A stretch of DNA of 64,000 nucleotides from Candidatus Riflebacteria bacterium HGW-Riflebacteria-2. Its GTDB lineage: Bacteria; Muiribacteriota; Ozemobacteria; Ozemobacterales; Ozemobacteraceae. The stretch spans positions 1-64,000 of the forward strand of contig PGYA01000018.1 of NCBI GenBank assembly GCA_002839435.1, written 5' to 3'. Of this stretch, positions 1 to 6,703 are shown piece after piece. Every line of letters starts with the position of its first letter. Positions within the stretch are counted from its first letter, which is position 1. The notes under the pieces were generated by a model. It was given only the letters and a program-made list of their open reading frames with translations. It made no database searches and was not told where the DNA came from. The translations under genes were made by a program, and so were the position numbers.

Positions 1-1
1 T

Positions 2-211
2 GATCGCTCCAAAGCCAAGCGCCCCGGAGACGGTATATGGGTCTTTCTATACGACGATGGCCTTTTCATCAAACGTCTGCAGTTTATGCCAGGGAAACAA
101 GTCGAAGTGACAAGCGACAACCCTCGCTATAAAACATATTCCCTGACTCCCGACGATTCCTTCCGTCTCCTGGGCCGAGTAATCGCCGCCTTGCCGCTGA
201 GGAGATTGTGA
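2..211 (+). CDS. C-terminal end of an S24-family (LexA/phage repressor-like) peptidase, 5' partial
   Basis: An open frame runs in from the left edge and ends in TGA, giving 69 visible residues. The order GDGIWVF...GLFIKRLQF...VTSDNPRY...LLGRVI is the usual C-terminal half of S24 self-cleaving repressors. The Lys of IKRL sits where the catalytic Lys of the Ser/Lys dyad belongs, and the SDNP turn and final GRV strand are typical. The Ser nucleophile and any N-terminal helix-turn-helix lie outside the window. Members are usually prophage or mobile-element repressors or SOS regulators; a repressor of the neighbouring small genes is inference. The next gene starts 2 bases downstream. The last codons are duplicated at 415-453. 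Confidence 0.8.
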   Translation, partial: DRSKAKRPGDGIWVFLYDDGLFIKRLQFMPGKQVEVTSDNPRYKTYSLTPDDSFRLLGRVIAALPLRRL

Positions 212-212
212 T

Positions 213-410
213 ATGCCATTGATTCAATGCCCAGATTGCAAGAAAAACGTTTCCGATTCCGCGTCGACTTGCATCCACTGCGGTCGACCAATGAACTATA
301 ACAGCAGTTCTTCGCAGTCCTCAAAACCAAAGACGTCAGAAGACTACACGATAATCATTTTGACCATTTGTATTATAATTGGGTTCTTTTACTGGATTAA
401 AGCAGGTTAA
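213..410 (+). CDS. Small zinc-ribbon membrane protein (65 aa)
   Basis: The first 27 residues form a zinc ribbon with CPDC at the start and CIHCG about 13 residues later, four Cys spaced to bind one Zn. A Ser-rich linker follows, then a single C-terminal hydrophobic helix (about residues 45-61, Ile/Leu/Phe-rich) ending in a short basic tail. Such zinc_ribbon_2-type proteins are usually cytoplasmic-facing tail-anchored proteins of unknown role. It starts 2 bases after the S24 gene, so translation may be coupled; GGAG at 201-204 is a plausible ribosome site. Its N-terminal half is a close copy of that of the next gene, so the pair arose by tandem duplication. No specific function can be assigned. 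Confidence 0.75.
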   Translation: MPLIQCPDCKKNVSDSASTCIHCGRPMNYNSSSSQSSKPKTSEDYTIIILTICIIIGFFYWIKAG

Positions 411-414
411 GCAA

Positions 415-453
415 GGCCGAGTAATCACCGCCATGCCACTAAGAAAATTCTGA
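415..453 (+). repeat. Duplicated remnant of the S24 peptidase 3' end
   Basis: Reading 415-453 in frame gives GRVITAMPLRKF followed by a stop. The real S24 gene ends GRVIAALPLRRL and stop at 173-211. The fragment lies just upstream of the second zinc-ribbon gene, exactly as the real tail lies just upstream of the first. The duplicated unit therefore included the last codons of the S24 gene plus the zinc-ribbon start. It is a non-coding fossil and marks the upstream edge of the duplication. Confidence 0.75.
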
Positions 454-462
454 GAGGGAAAT

Positions 463-963
463 ATGCCGATTATCAATTGCCCGGACTGTGGAAAAGACAT
501 TTCTGATGCAGCTGCAACCTGCATTCACTGTGGTCGACCAATGTCAAAGCAGCCTTATGGTTCAGAAAGCGCAAAGGCTTCTAACGGCCAAACAAGCACA
601 TCTGCATGCAGCTGCTCCGGTTGCTTTGTTGTTGCCGTAGGCTTTTATCTTATTCTTGCGCTATTTGGCTCCGGCTCCCGCCAAACGCCTGCTAATCAGA
701 TTAATAGACCGCTTACTATTCAGCAATCCAAGACCGGCACGATCACCGGCTACGATTCTGCTACAAAAACAATCATCGACCCAATAATTGTTTACAAGGA
801 TTATGAAAACCGCAATCTTGGCCTTGCTTGTAAAGTCAGGCACGGCGAGAAGGTGACAATCCTTGAGGAAATGGGAACAGGCACTCCACATGGTGTAAAA
901 ATCAGAACCGATTCCGGTGCCACCGGCTGGGTCAGCAACTGGTTTGTGAAAGAGGATCAATAA
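463..963 (+). CDS. Zinc-ribbon, membrane and SH3-like domain protein (166 aa)
   Basis: Residues 1-27 are a zinc ribbon (CPDC...CIHCGRPM) nearly identical to that of the preceding gene. After a Ser/Gly/Cys-rich linker there is one hydrophobic helix (about residues 49-68). The C-terminal 60-70 residues resemble a bacterial SH3 (SH3_3-type) fold, with VRHGEKVTIL, GVKIRTDSG and a final GWVSNWFV. SH3b domains often bind peptidoglycan or peptides, so the C-terminus may be extracytoplasmic. The ribosome site GAGAGGGAAAT lies just before the ATG. Compared with its paralogue it has gained the SH3 region, or the paralogue has lost it. Function unknown. Confidence 0.75.
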   Translation: MPIINCPDCGKDISDAAATCIHCGRPMSKQPYGSESAKASNGQTSTSACSCSGCFVVAVGFYLILALFGSGSRQTPANQINRPLTIQQSKTGTITGYDSATKTIIDPIIVYKDYENRNLGLACKVRHGEKVTILEEMGTGTPHGVKIRTDSGATGWVSNWFVKEDQ

Positions 964-969
964 ATAAAA

Positions 970-1347
970 ATGAAAGCCAAACATCGCGACCTGGATCTTG
1001 TTTACGACTATTACAATGACCATTTCCGGGACATAAATCTTGACGACGTTCAGCTGGATCTCTCATTGATTCCGCAGGCTGACGCGGCTCTAAAATCTAT
1101 CGCTCAAGACGTTTATGCTCCATGGCCGAAACTGTCCAAGCCCGTGCTGAAAGTAGCTCAAAGAAGGTTTTTCAACTATCTTTGGGGCTTGAGACAGGAG
1201 ACGCCTGATATTGAGCTATCTCTTCCGGGTCAAAATACTGCTTCAGATGCTGAAATTCTGGCTTTTGTAGTTGGCGAAAAAATGCTTCAAGAAAGCCTTT
1301 TAGATTCGGAGCTCGCAGAGTTACCGAAAGATCTAAAATTAAACTGA
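970..1347 (+). CDS. Hypothetical protein (125 aa)
   Basis: No family is recognised. The product is soluble and mixed in charge, rich in Leu and Asp, with Trp/Tyr-containing helices in the middle (RRFFNYLWGLRQ) and no signal peptide or membrane segment. It starts 6 bases after the previous stop, but the only Shine-Dalgarno-like GAGG is about 14 bases from the ATG. Its last 176 bases overlap, on the opposite strand, a frame at 1172-1453 that has better upstream signals, so one of the two may not be translated as drawn. Confidence 0.5.
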   Translation: MKAKHRDLDLVYDYYNDHFRDINLDDVQLDLSLIPQADAALKSIAQDVYAPWPKLSKPVLKVAQRRFFNYLWGLRQETPDIELSLPGQNTASDAEILAFVVGEKMLQESLLDSELAELPKDLKLN

Positions 1348-1453
1348 AGTCTGCTGGCGGTATCTTCGCGCGCCAGGCGCGACCTATGCGCTCTCTTTCT
1401 TCAAAGCCCTTCTTCCATTGTTCCCATGCTGCTTTTTCTTCATCAGAGTTCAT
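1172..1453 (-). CDS. Hypothetical protein (93 aa), convergent overlap with the plus-strand gene
   Basis: This minus-strand frame begins MNSDEEKAAWEQWKKGF. Its ATG overlaps the end of the small upstream gene at 1443-1553, an arrangement typical of translational coupling. The N-terminal 40 residues are charged and helical and protein-like. The C-terminal half lies antisense to the plus-strand gene at 970-1347. No family is recognised. The strong ribosome site of its upstream partner and the coupling favour it; the overlap argues against it. Confidence 0.42.
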   Translation of the reverse strand: MNSDEEKAAWEQWKKGFEERERIGRAWRAKIPPADFSLILDLSVTLRAPNLKGFLEAFFRQLQKPEFQHLKQYFDPEEIAQYQASPVSSPKDS

Positions 1454-1553
1454 TGGCAAGCCGCTCTTTCGCAAGAATCCTGAGATCATCTAGGCTTGCG
1501 CCGCGTTGCAGGCAGTCTTGAAGAGCGGCTCTAATCGCTCTCACTAACTTCAT
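1443..1553 (-). CDS. Small hypothetical protein (36 aa)
   Basis: A 36-residue frame beginning MKLVRAIRAALQDC and ending RLANEL. It is preceded on the minus strand by GGAGG six bases before the ATG, the best ribosome site in this corner of the window. It reads as one amphipathic helical hairpin. Its last codons overlap the start of the 1172-1453 frame, so the two look like a coupled small operon diverging from the repeat-rich region at 1560-1960. Small coupled genes of this kind are common in phage-derived or toxin-antitoxin-like islands, but no function can be named. Confidence 0.5.
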   Translation of the reverse strand: MKLVRAIRAALQDCLQRGASLDDLRILAKERLANEL

Positions 1554-1699
1554 ATTCAGCCTCCATATGATTTTGCTATAGAAAGCATAGGCCGGCCATG
1601 TATAGATAAATAGACGAAATCCTTCTCAAATAAAAAATCCCCCGGCGCGGATCGGCGACCAGGGGAACCAAAAACCTTAGAGTTTATAGTCAAATCATG

Positions 1700-1715
1700 T
1701 GTCCAATTTTGGACA
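1700..1715. promoter_or_regulatory. Perfect inverted repeat, possible operator
   Basis: TGTCCAA-TT-TTGGACA is a perfect 7-bp inverted repeat with a 2-bp centre. It is flanked by two copies of TATAGTCAA (about 1685 and 1719). This size and symmetry fit a dimeric helix-turn-helix repressor site. The partial S24 repressor-like gene at the left edge is the obvious candidate binder. That link is inference only. Confidence 0.4.
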
Positions 1716-1786
1716 GGTTATAGTCAATCCAACTGTCTCGCGGTCATTTTGGGAAATCATTCACCGGGCCGCGTCGTTTCAGAGGT

Positions 1787-1820
1787 TCCCGCATCATCCC
1801 ATCTCATCCCGAAACTTCCC
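1787..1820. repeat. Four helically phased TCCC repeats
   Basis: TCCC occurs at 1787, 1797, 1807 and 1817, i.e. exactly every 10 bases, each followed by a variable hexamer. One-helical-turn spacing places the motif on one face of DNA, as in iterated protein-binding sites. The region is not protein-coding. No binding factor can be named. Confidence 0.35.
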
Positions 1821-1960
1821 GGTTTAGTCAATCCATCTGTCTCCTCACAGTTGGCAAGCCCTGATCAGTTTTCAAAAATCTGGCAAACTGCTCAATATCT
1901 CACTGAGATCAATGTCTGCCTGAGTCGAAAATAGATCATGGCTATAATTATATCTGTAAG

Positions 1961-1998
1961 ATTGCTTCTTCGCTCTGCTACGCAGAACTCATCGCAAT
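1961..1998. repeat. REP-like imperfect palindrome
   Basis: The outer arms ATTGC (1961-1965) and GCAAT (1994-1998) enclose an inner perfect hairpin TCTGC-TAC-GCAGA (1974-1986). This intergenic palindrome lies 130 bases past the end of the exporter operon and resembles the short repetitive extragenic palindromes scattered through many genomes. Only one copy was seen in this window. Confidence 0.4.
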
Positions 1999-2129
1999 GA
2001 CGGCTAAAAGTTTCTTTGCGGCTTTGTGCGAAATCCGGCTCTTTTTGGTTTTCTGACATTTCTTGCTCTTCTGACTTTTTATGGGCTTATCGGCGGCAAT
2101 CTGAGAAATCGGCGGATAACTGTACGTCT

Positions 2130-3377
2130 TTATTCGTAGCGCAGTGCCTTGACCGGGTCGAGAGCAGAAGCCTTGGCGGCGGGGAAACTGCCAAAGATGA
2201 TGCCGACGCTGATCGAGACAAAGAAAGCCAGCAATACGGCAGAGAGCGGCACGGCAGTAGTCCAGCCAGTGTAGAAGGCGATCAACCAGGAGATGCCGAT
2301 ACCGGCAACGATGCCTATGAGGCCGCCGAGAATGCTGATCAACGTCGCTTCGACCAGGAACTGCACGACAATATCGCGCTTCGAGGCCCCGAGGGCGCGG
2401 CGAACGCCGATCTCGCGGGTGCGCTCGTTGACCGACGCCAGCATGATATTCATGATGCCAATGCCGCCAACGAGAAGGGAGATACCAGCGATCAGTGCCA
2501 TTACCAGATTGAACAGCTGCTGGGTTTTCTGGCTCTGCTGCAAGATTTCGAGCGGAACCTGGATTTCGAAATCGTCGATTTCTGAATGGCGACGCTTGAT
2601 CATGGCACGCACGAGATCGCGCGCCTGTAGAAGGTCGAAGCCACTCTTCACTTCGATCCAGATGCTGTTGATTTCGTGATACTGATCTTTGTCTTCGATC
2701 GGCCACTTTTCCAGGCGTTGCAGACTGGTCTTGAGTGGCAGGTAGACATCGCGGTCATGGTCGCGGCGCTTGATCGCAAGCTTGCCGGAACCACTGCCCT
2801 GCGGCCGCATGACGCCAATTACCTTGAACCTGATACGCTCGATCTGAATCGTCTGCCCGACCGGCTCTACCCCACCGAAAACTTCGCTCGCTACGCCAGC
2901 GCCGAGCACCGCGACCAGGGCGGCGTTTTCCTGCTCGGCAGTTGAAAAAAAGCGGCCGGAAGCCACTTCGAAACGCGACGCCTGCAAAAAGCTGTCGCCG
3001 ACGCCAACGATCTTGACCAGCGGCTTGTGATTCAGAACATACAGGCCATATTCATCGATCTTTTCAGCGACCGCCAGGTCGATGAACTGACAGGAAGAAA
3101 GCAGATAGGATACATCGCCAAGCGAAAGTCCGCGCGTCTGCTTTTTAAGCGCCTCAGTAAGACGTTCGCCCTGAATTTCGAGCGAACTGACGCGAATGCT
3201 CGAATCGCCGAATTTTTTGAGCTCTTCGAGTGCCTCACGCTCAGCACCGGCGCCGATCGAAACCATCGCGATAACCGCGCCAACGCCGAAAATGATACCC
3301 AGCATGGTCAAGAAGGTGCGGAAAGGATGGTCAAAAAGACCGGTCATACCTGTATTTATCTGCTCTTTAAGCTGCAC
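2130..3377 (-). CDS. MacB-type ABC exporter permease
   Basis: A 415-residue FtsX/MacB-fold permease. A first membrane helix (about residues 20-40, FLTMLGIIFGVGAVIAM) is followed by a periplasmic domain of about 210 residues. Three C-terminal helices carry the hallmark VNERTREIGVRRALGA loop that contacts the ATPase. In MacB systems the permease does not itself move drug through the membrane but drives a TolC-linked adaptor mechanically. I place the start at the GTG at 3377, which overlaps the ATPase gene's end and has GAGG a few bases upstream. An in-frame ATG at 3347 is the alternative. It is the last gene of the coupled exporter operon 10344 to 2130; substrate unknown. Confidence 0.92.
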   Translation of the reverse strand: MQLKEQINTGMTGLFDHPFRTFLTMLGIIFGVGAVIAMVSIGAGAEREALEELKKFGDSSIRVSSLEIQGERLTEALKKQTRGLSLGDVSYLLSSCQFIDLAVAEKIDEYGLYVLNHKPLVKIVGVGDSFLQASRFEVASGRFFSTAEQENAALVAVLGAGVASEVFGGVEPVGQTIQIERIRFKVIGVMRPQGSGSGKLAIKRRDHDRDVYLPLKTSLQRLEKWPIEDKDQYHEINSIWIEVKSGFDLLQARDLVRAMIKRRHSEIDDFEIQVPLEILQQSQKTQQLFNLVMALIAGISLLVGGIGIMNIMLASVNERTREIGVRRALGASKRDIVVQFLVEATLISILGGLIGIVAGIGISWLIAFYTGWTTAVPLSAVLLAFFVSISVGIIFGSFPAAKASALDPVKALRYE

Positions 3378-4110
3378 CTGACACCTCACGCAACGAGTTC
3401 TCAATACTTTCGGGCAGCTGTGACAACAGAGGCCTTGCCACATTTTCGATATGTTCGACGCGGCCATCACACATGCGAATTATGCGGCCGGCATGCTCGG
3501 CCATGTTTTCGTCGTGGGTTACCATAACGACTGTCATGCCGGCACGATTGAGCGCCTGAAAAATGCCGATTATTTCAAGGCCAGTGCGCGAATCGAGATT
3601 CCCGGTCGGTTCGTCGGCCAGTAGCAGTTTTGGCCCGTTTACGAGAGCGCGTGCAATCGCGGCACGTTGGCACTGACCGCCGGAAAGCTCTGTCGGCAGG
3701 CGATCCATGCGGTCGCCTAGGCCGACGGCCTTGAGCAGCTGTTCAGCCCGGGCGCGGCGCGATGCCGGTTCGGCCTGGGCGTAAATCATCGGCAGTTCGG
3801 TATTGCGAATCAGATTCATTCGCGGCAGCAGGTGGAAAGACTGAAAAACGAAGCCGAGCTCGCGATTGCGGAAATCGGAACACTGCTGATCGTTCATCAG
3901 ATCGAGACGACGGTTGTTTATGCTGACGCTGCCGGCAGTTGGCCTGTCCATGGCGCCGAGCACGTAAAGCAACGTCGACTTACCAGAACCGGATGGCCCC
4001 ATTACTGCAACGAATTCGCCGGCAGCAATGCTGAGATCAACGTTATCAACCGCTTTAACGCAGCTGTCGCCAATCTCGAAATATCTCTGCAGTTTCTGCG
4101 TATCAATCAT
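3367..4110 (-). CDS. ABC transporter ATP-binding protein (MacB/LolD type)
   Basis: A 247-residue nucleotide-binding subunit that powers the permease encoded next. Walker A (GPSGSGKST), Q-loop (VFQSF), signature (LSGGQ, then CQR instead of the usual QQR), Walker B (LLLADEPTGNLD) and the switch His (VTHD) are all present, so it should be catalytically competent. The TGNLD after Walker B is typical of the MacB/LolD/FtsE group. Here ATPase and permease are separate, unlike the fused E. coli MacB. The ATG overlaps the end of the adaptor gene by 8 bases and the gene overlaps the permease start, so the three are translationally coupled. It acts at the cytoplasmic face of the inner membrane. Confidence 0.93.
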   Translation of the reverse strand: MIDTQKLQRYFEIGDSCVKAVDNVDLSIAAGEFVAVMGPSGSGKSTLLYVLGAMDRPTAGSVSINNRRLDLMNDQQCSDFRNRELGFVFQSFHLLPRMNLIRNTELPMIYAQAEPASRRARAEQLLKAVGLGDRMDRLPTELSGGQCQRAAIARALVNGPKLLLADEPTGNLDSRTGLEIIGIFQALNRAGMTVVMVTHDENMAEHAGRIIRMCDGRVEHIENVARPLLSQLPESIENSLREVSGAA

Positions 4111-6703
4111 GCGAAGCCTCCATCAGGAGAACTGTAGCGCCATCTTCGATACCGGAAGCAATCACAGCACCATTGAGACCATCGCTGAAAAGCAGCTCAA
4201 CCGGCTGCAGACGGCGGTCTGGCAGCATCACACAGGTCGCGGTAGCCAATGGAACCATCGCATCAAACGGCAAATGCAAAGCATCGGGCAGATCGTAGAG
4301 AGAAAATTCGACTTCGCAGGCAGTACCCGGGCGGAAAGCCGGATCGATCTCGGTTTTTCCATTCTGCGGCGAAATCAGATCGATAATTACCGGAACCACT
4401 GCGTCCTGGCGTTCCTTGAAGTTGGTGACCGCAACCATGCCAACCGAATTAACCCAACCGGGGAAAGAACGCACTGAAGCCCCTTTGAGCACCAGTTTTA
4501 CCTGGTCGCCCGGTTTGATGAACTTAACGTCCATTTCGGAAACCTTGGTATGCACCTGCAGGTTGCGCAGATCGGCGATCTGCATGAATGGTACGCGCCG
4601 GTAAACCTGGTCACCGACGCGGGCCTTGCCGACACCGCCGCCCGGCTTATTGAGCTCATTATGAATCAGTACGCCGCCGGCTGGAGCCTTGATACTTGCC
4701 GAATCAACTTCGCGGCGCAGCTTTCCCAGCGTCATTTCGAGTTTGCGGATCTCAGCCTCGAGCAGCTTTAGATTCATCAGGTTGCGAAATCCATTCATAC
4801 CGGCTTCGAGCTGAGAACGTCGCAATTCAAGTTCGGCTTTGCGCACATCAAGCTCAGACAGCTTTACAGAACGCCGGGTCGGGCCAGATTCTTCAGTTCG
4901 CAGCTTATATTCAGTTATGGCGCGATCCTTTCGCAATGCGGCAAGCTCACTCTCTGACTGCATAAACTCAAGCTCAGAACTCAGACCTCGCTGGCGCAGC
5001 GTGGTAATATGGGCAACCTTTTCCGAGGCCAACGCAATGCGCGCATCAAGCAGTTCGAGTCCGCGCTGCAGATCGATTATCTTGTCTTCATCGCGTGCCT
5101 TGAGCAGTGCAGCATGCTTGAGACGAGCCACTTCCAGGGCTCCTTCGCGCACTTTCAGAGCCCGCGACAGGCGTTCATCTTCCAGCGCATTCTTCTGTAT
5201 CTGCAGTTGCAGCTCTTCGTTCTTCTTGGTCAGTTCTATTTCGGTGTCGCGTGCGCTCTGGCTGATCTCCTCGCAATCGACAGTCGCGACCACAGCACCA
5301 GCTTCGATGCTTTTTCCCTCGTCTTCAAGATGGGTGATCTTGCTCTCAACCGCGCTGATGACCAGCGCAGCACTGGCCGTCTTGACGTCACCGGTCACGC
5401 TCATCTTTCGTTTGAAGGGTCGGCGCGTCAGGCTTGTCTGACGATTGCCGGCAAAGCGACTAAGATGCTCAGTAACGAAATCATAGCAGTATATGCTGCC
5501 GGAAAGGCCGGGCATGAACCCTGGCGGATACGAAGCAACCGGCACCTTGAAAGCGACCTGGGTTCTCCCATCAGGCCGTGCCTGGGGAATATCGAGTGCG
5601 ACTGGCACCCGCTGCGAATCAAGACCGGCGAGCAGGCGCTCTGGAAAAGCGTCAGCCCGAAAATAGAAGTGCGAAGAAGATGCGGCAGCCGGAACATCAC
5701 GCTGATCGATAGCGAAACTCAATCCGCAATCAGACATATCGACGATGCGCAGAAAATTGATACCCGGATAAACCTGAGCACCAACCCTGGTTTTAACCAG
5801 TTCAGCGCCATCGTAAGTGTCGCCGTAAATCAGCAGTCCGCCGCTGCGAGGGCTGATACTTAACGAAGCTATCTGCTGCTTGAGTTCGGCCACGGTGGAA
5901 GCGGTCTGCTGATATTTGCGCAGGGATTCCTGGTAGCTGAACTCGTAATCAGCGATATTTCGAACTGATGTCCAGGTCGCCAGCTCATGGTTCAGCTGAG
6001 CTTTTGTCAGATTTTGCTCGGCGTCGAACACCTTGCGGGGGTCGGCGTGTTCCTTGACATAAGGCAACAACCTGGTGGTAAGAGACGCTTCCAAGCTGGC
6101 GACCGCCAGGTCTTTTTCGCTGTCGACGACTTCCTGCTGCGAAACAAAACCGCGGTCGGCCATTTTGGCAGCGGCCGTCATCTGCAGGCGCAGCATTTTC
6201 ATACGCACGCTGGCAGCAGCAACCGATTCGCTGAGTTCTACCAGACGCAACCAGTCGCGCATATCGACCGCGCGTTCATATTCGATCTGCCTGGCTTCAC
6301 GCTCAACCGCAGAAATACTGGCATTGCTGGCCTCATACTCATCGCTCATCTTCAGCAGCATGCGATCGCGATCGACTGTCAGGCTGTATTGCTCGAGATC
6401 GGCGCTCTGGCTAAGCAACCGCTCGCTGCGGTCGCCGGGCGAAAGCTTCGCGATTTCCTGCCCTACCGTTACCTGGGAGCCTTCCGGAGCCAGCTCAAGA
6501 ATTTCGGTACTGAAAGGCGGATTGAGAAGGGTTTCCTGTAGCGAAACAAATTCACCGCGGGCGATCAGCACCTGCCATGGCTGTTGCGGGTCAGCACCCG
6601 GCCGTATGACTTCAACCGGCTGACCGCAACCCTGAATACCTATCAACAGGCATATCGGCGCAACCACGCAAAACAACCAGATTTTGACAGCTGTATTATT
6701 CAT
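4103..6703 (-). CDS. Double periplasmic adaptor (two fused HlyD/MacA-like modules), lipoprotein
   Basis: An 866-residue adaptor. The chosen ATG at 6703 overlaps the end of the previous adaptor and gives a signal peptide with lipobox (LIGIQGC), so it is probably lipid-anchored and periplasmic. It contains two complete adaptor modules in tandem, where the family normally has one of 350-480 residues. The first half (about residues 30-420) and second half (about 430-866) each have a lipoyl-like start, long coiled-coil hairpins and a closing barrel with a similar turn: PRSGGLLI...RVGAQVY in one, APAGGVLI...RVGDQVY in the other. Adaptors bridge inner-membrane pump and TolC channel, normally as hexamers; two modules per chain could allow three chains per ring. 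Coupled on both sides within the exporter operon. Confidence 0.85.
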   Translation of the reverse strand: MNNTAVKIWLFCVVAPICLLIGIQGCGQPVEVIRPGADPQQPWQVLIARGEFVSLQETLLNPPFSTEILELAPEGSQVTVGQEIAKLSPGDRSERLLSQSADLEQYSLTVDRDRMLLKMSDEYEASNASISAVEREARQIEYERAVDMRDWLRLVELSESVAAASVRMKMLRLQMTAAAKMADRGFVSQQEVVDSEKDLAVASLEASLTTRLLPYVKEHADPRKVFDAEQNLTKAQLNHELATWTSVRNIADYEFSYQESLRKYQQTASTVAELKQQIASLSISPRSGGLLIYGDTYDGAELVKTRVGAQVYPGINFLRIVDMSDCGLSFAIDQRDVPAAASSSHFYFRADAFPERLLAGLDSQRVPVALDIPQARPDGRTQVAFKVPVASYPPGFMPGLSGSIYCYDFVTEHLSRFAGNRQTSLTRRPFKRKMSVTGDVKTASAALVISAVESKITHLEDEGKSIEAGAVVATVDCEEISQSARDTEIELTKKNEELQLQIQKNALEDERLSRALKVREGALEVARLKHAALLKARDEDKIIDLQRGLELLDARIALASEKVAHITTLRQRGLSSELEFMQSESELAALRKDRAITEYKLRTEESGPTRRSVKLSELDVRKAELELRRSQLEAGMNGFRNLMNLKLLEAEIRKLEMTLGKLRREVDSASIKAPAGGVLIHNELNKPGGGVGKARVGDQVYRRVPFMQIADLRNLQVHTKVSEMDVKFIKPGDQVKLVLKGASVRSFPGWVNSVGMVAVTNFKERQDAVVPVIIDLISPQNGKTEIDPAFRPGTACEVEFSLYDLPDALHLPFDAMVPLATATCVMLPDRRLQPVELLFSDGLNGAVIASGIEDGATVLLMEASHD

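Larger units (their letters stand above)
1554..2129. other. Non-coding, repeat-rich interval
   Basis: No convincing gene is seen in these 576 bases. They hold a 7-bp-arm inverted repeat at 1700-1715, two copies of TAGTCAATCCA(A/T)CTGTCTC (near 1721 and 1825), a run of four TCCC tetramers at exact 10-bp spacing (1787-1820), a C-rich/G-rich hairpin near 1638-1664 and a REP-like palindrome at 1961-1998. The left part could be the operator-promoter region of the small accessory genes. The right part is the downstream flank of the exporter operon. A 61-codon frame at 1749-1934 has no ribosome site and looks accidental. Confidence 0.5.

Noticed and set aside
1749..1934. 61-codon plus-strand frame in the repeat-rich interval
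   Set aside because: No ribosome site, and it is built over the phased TCCC repeats; composition is not protein-like.
1..2000. Left edge as a complete prophage or integrated element
   Set aside because: Only an S24 tail and small genes are visible; no integrase, attachment repeats or structural genes can be supported.
1978..2706. Long minus-strand frame (242 codons) overlapping the exporter permease gene
   Set aside because: It is Arg/His/Pro-rich in the manner of a shadow frame, and the permease in the overlapping frame is unmistakable.
4839..5863. Plus-strand frames (200 and 284 codons) inside the double-adaptor gene
   Set aside because: Ser/Arg-rich composition and position opposite a strongly supported coiled-coil protein mark them as shadows.
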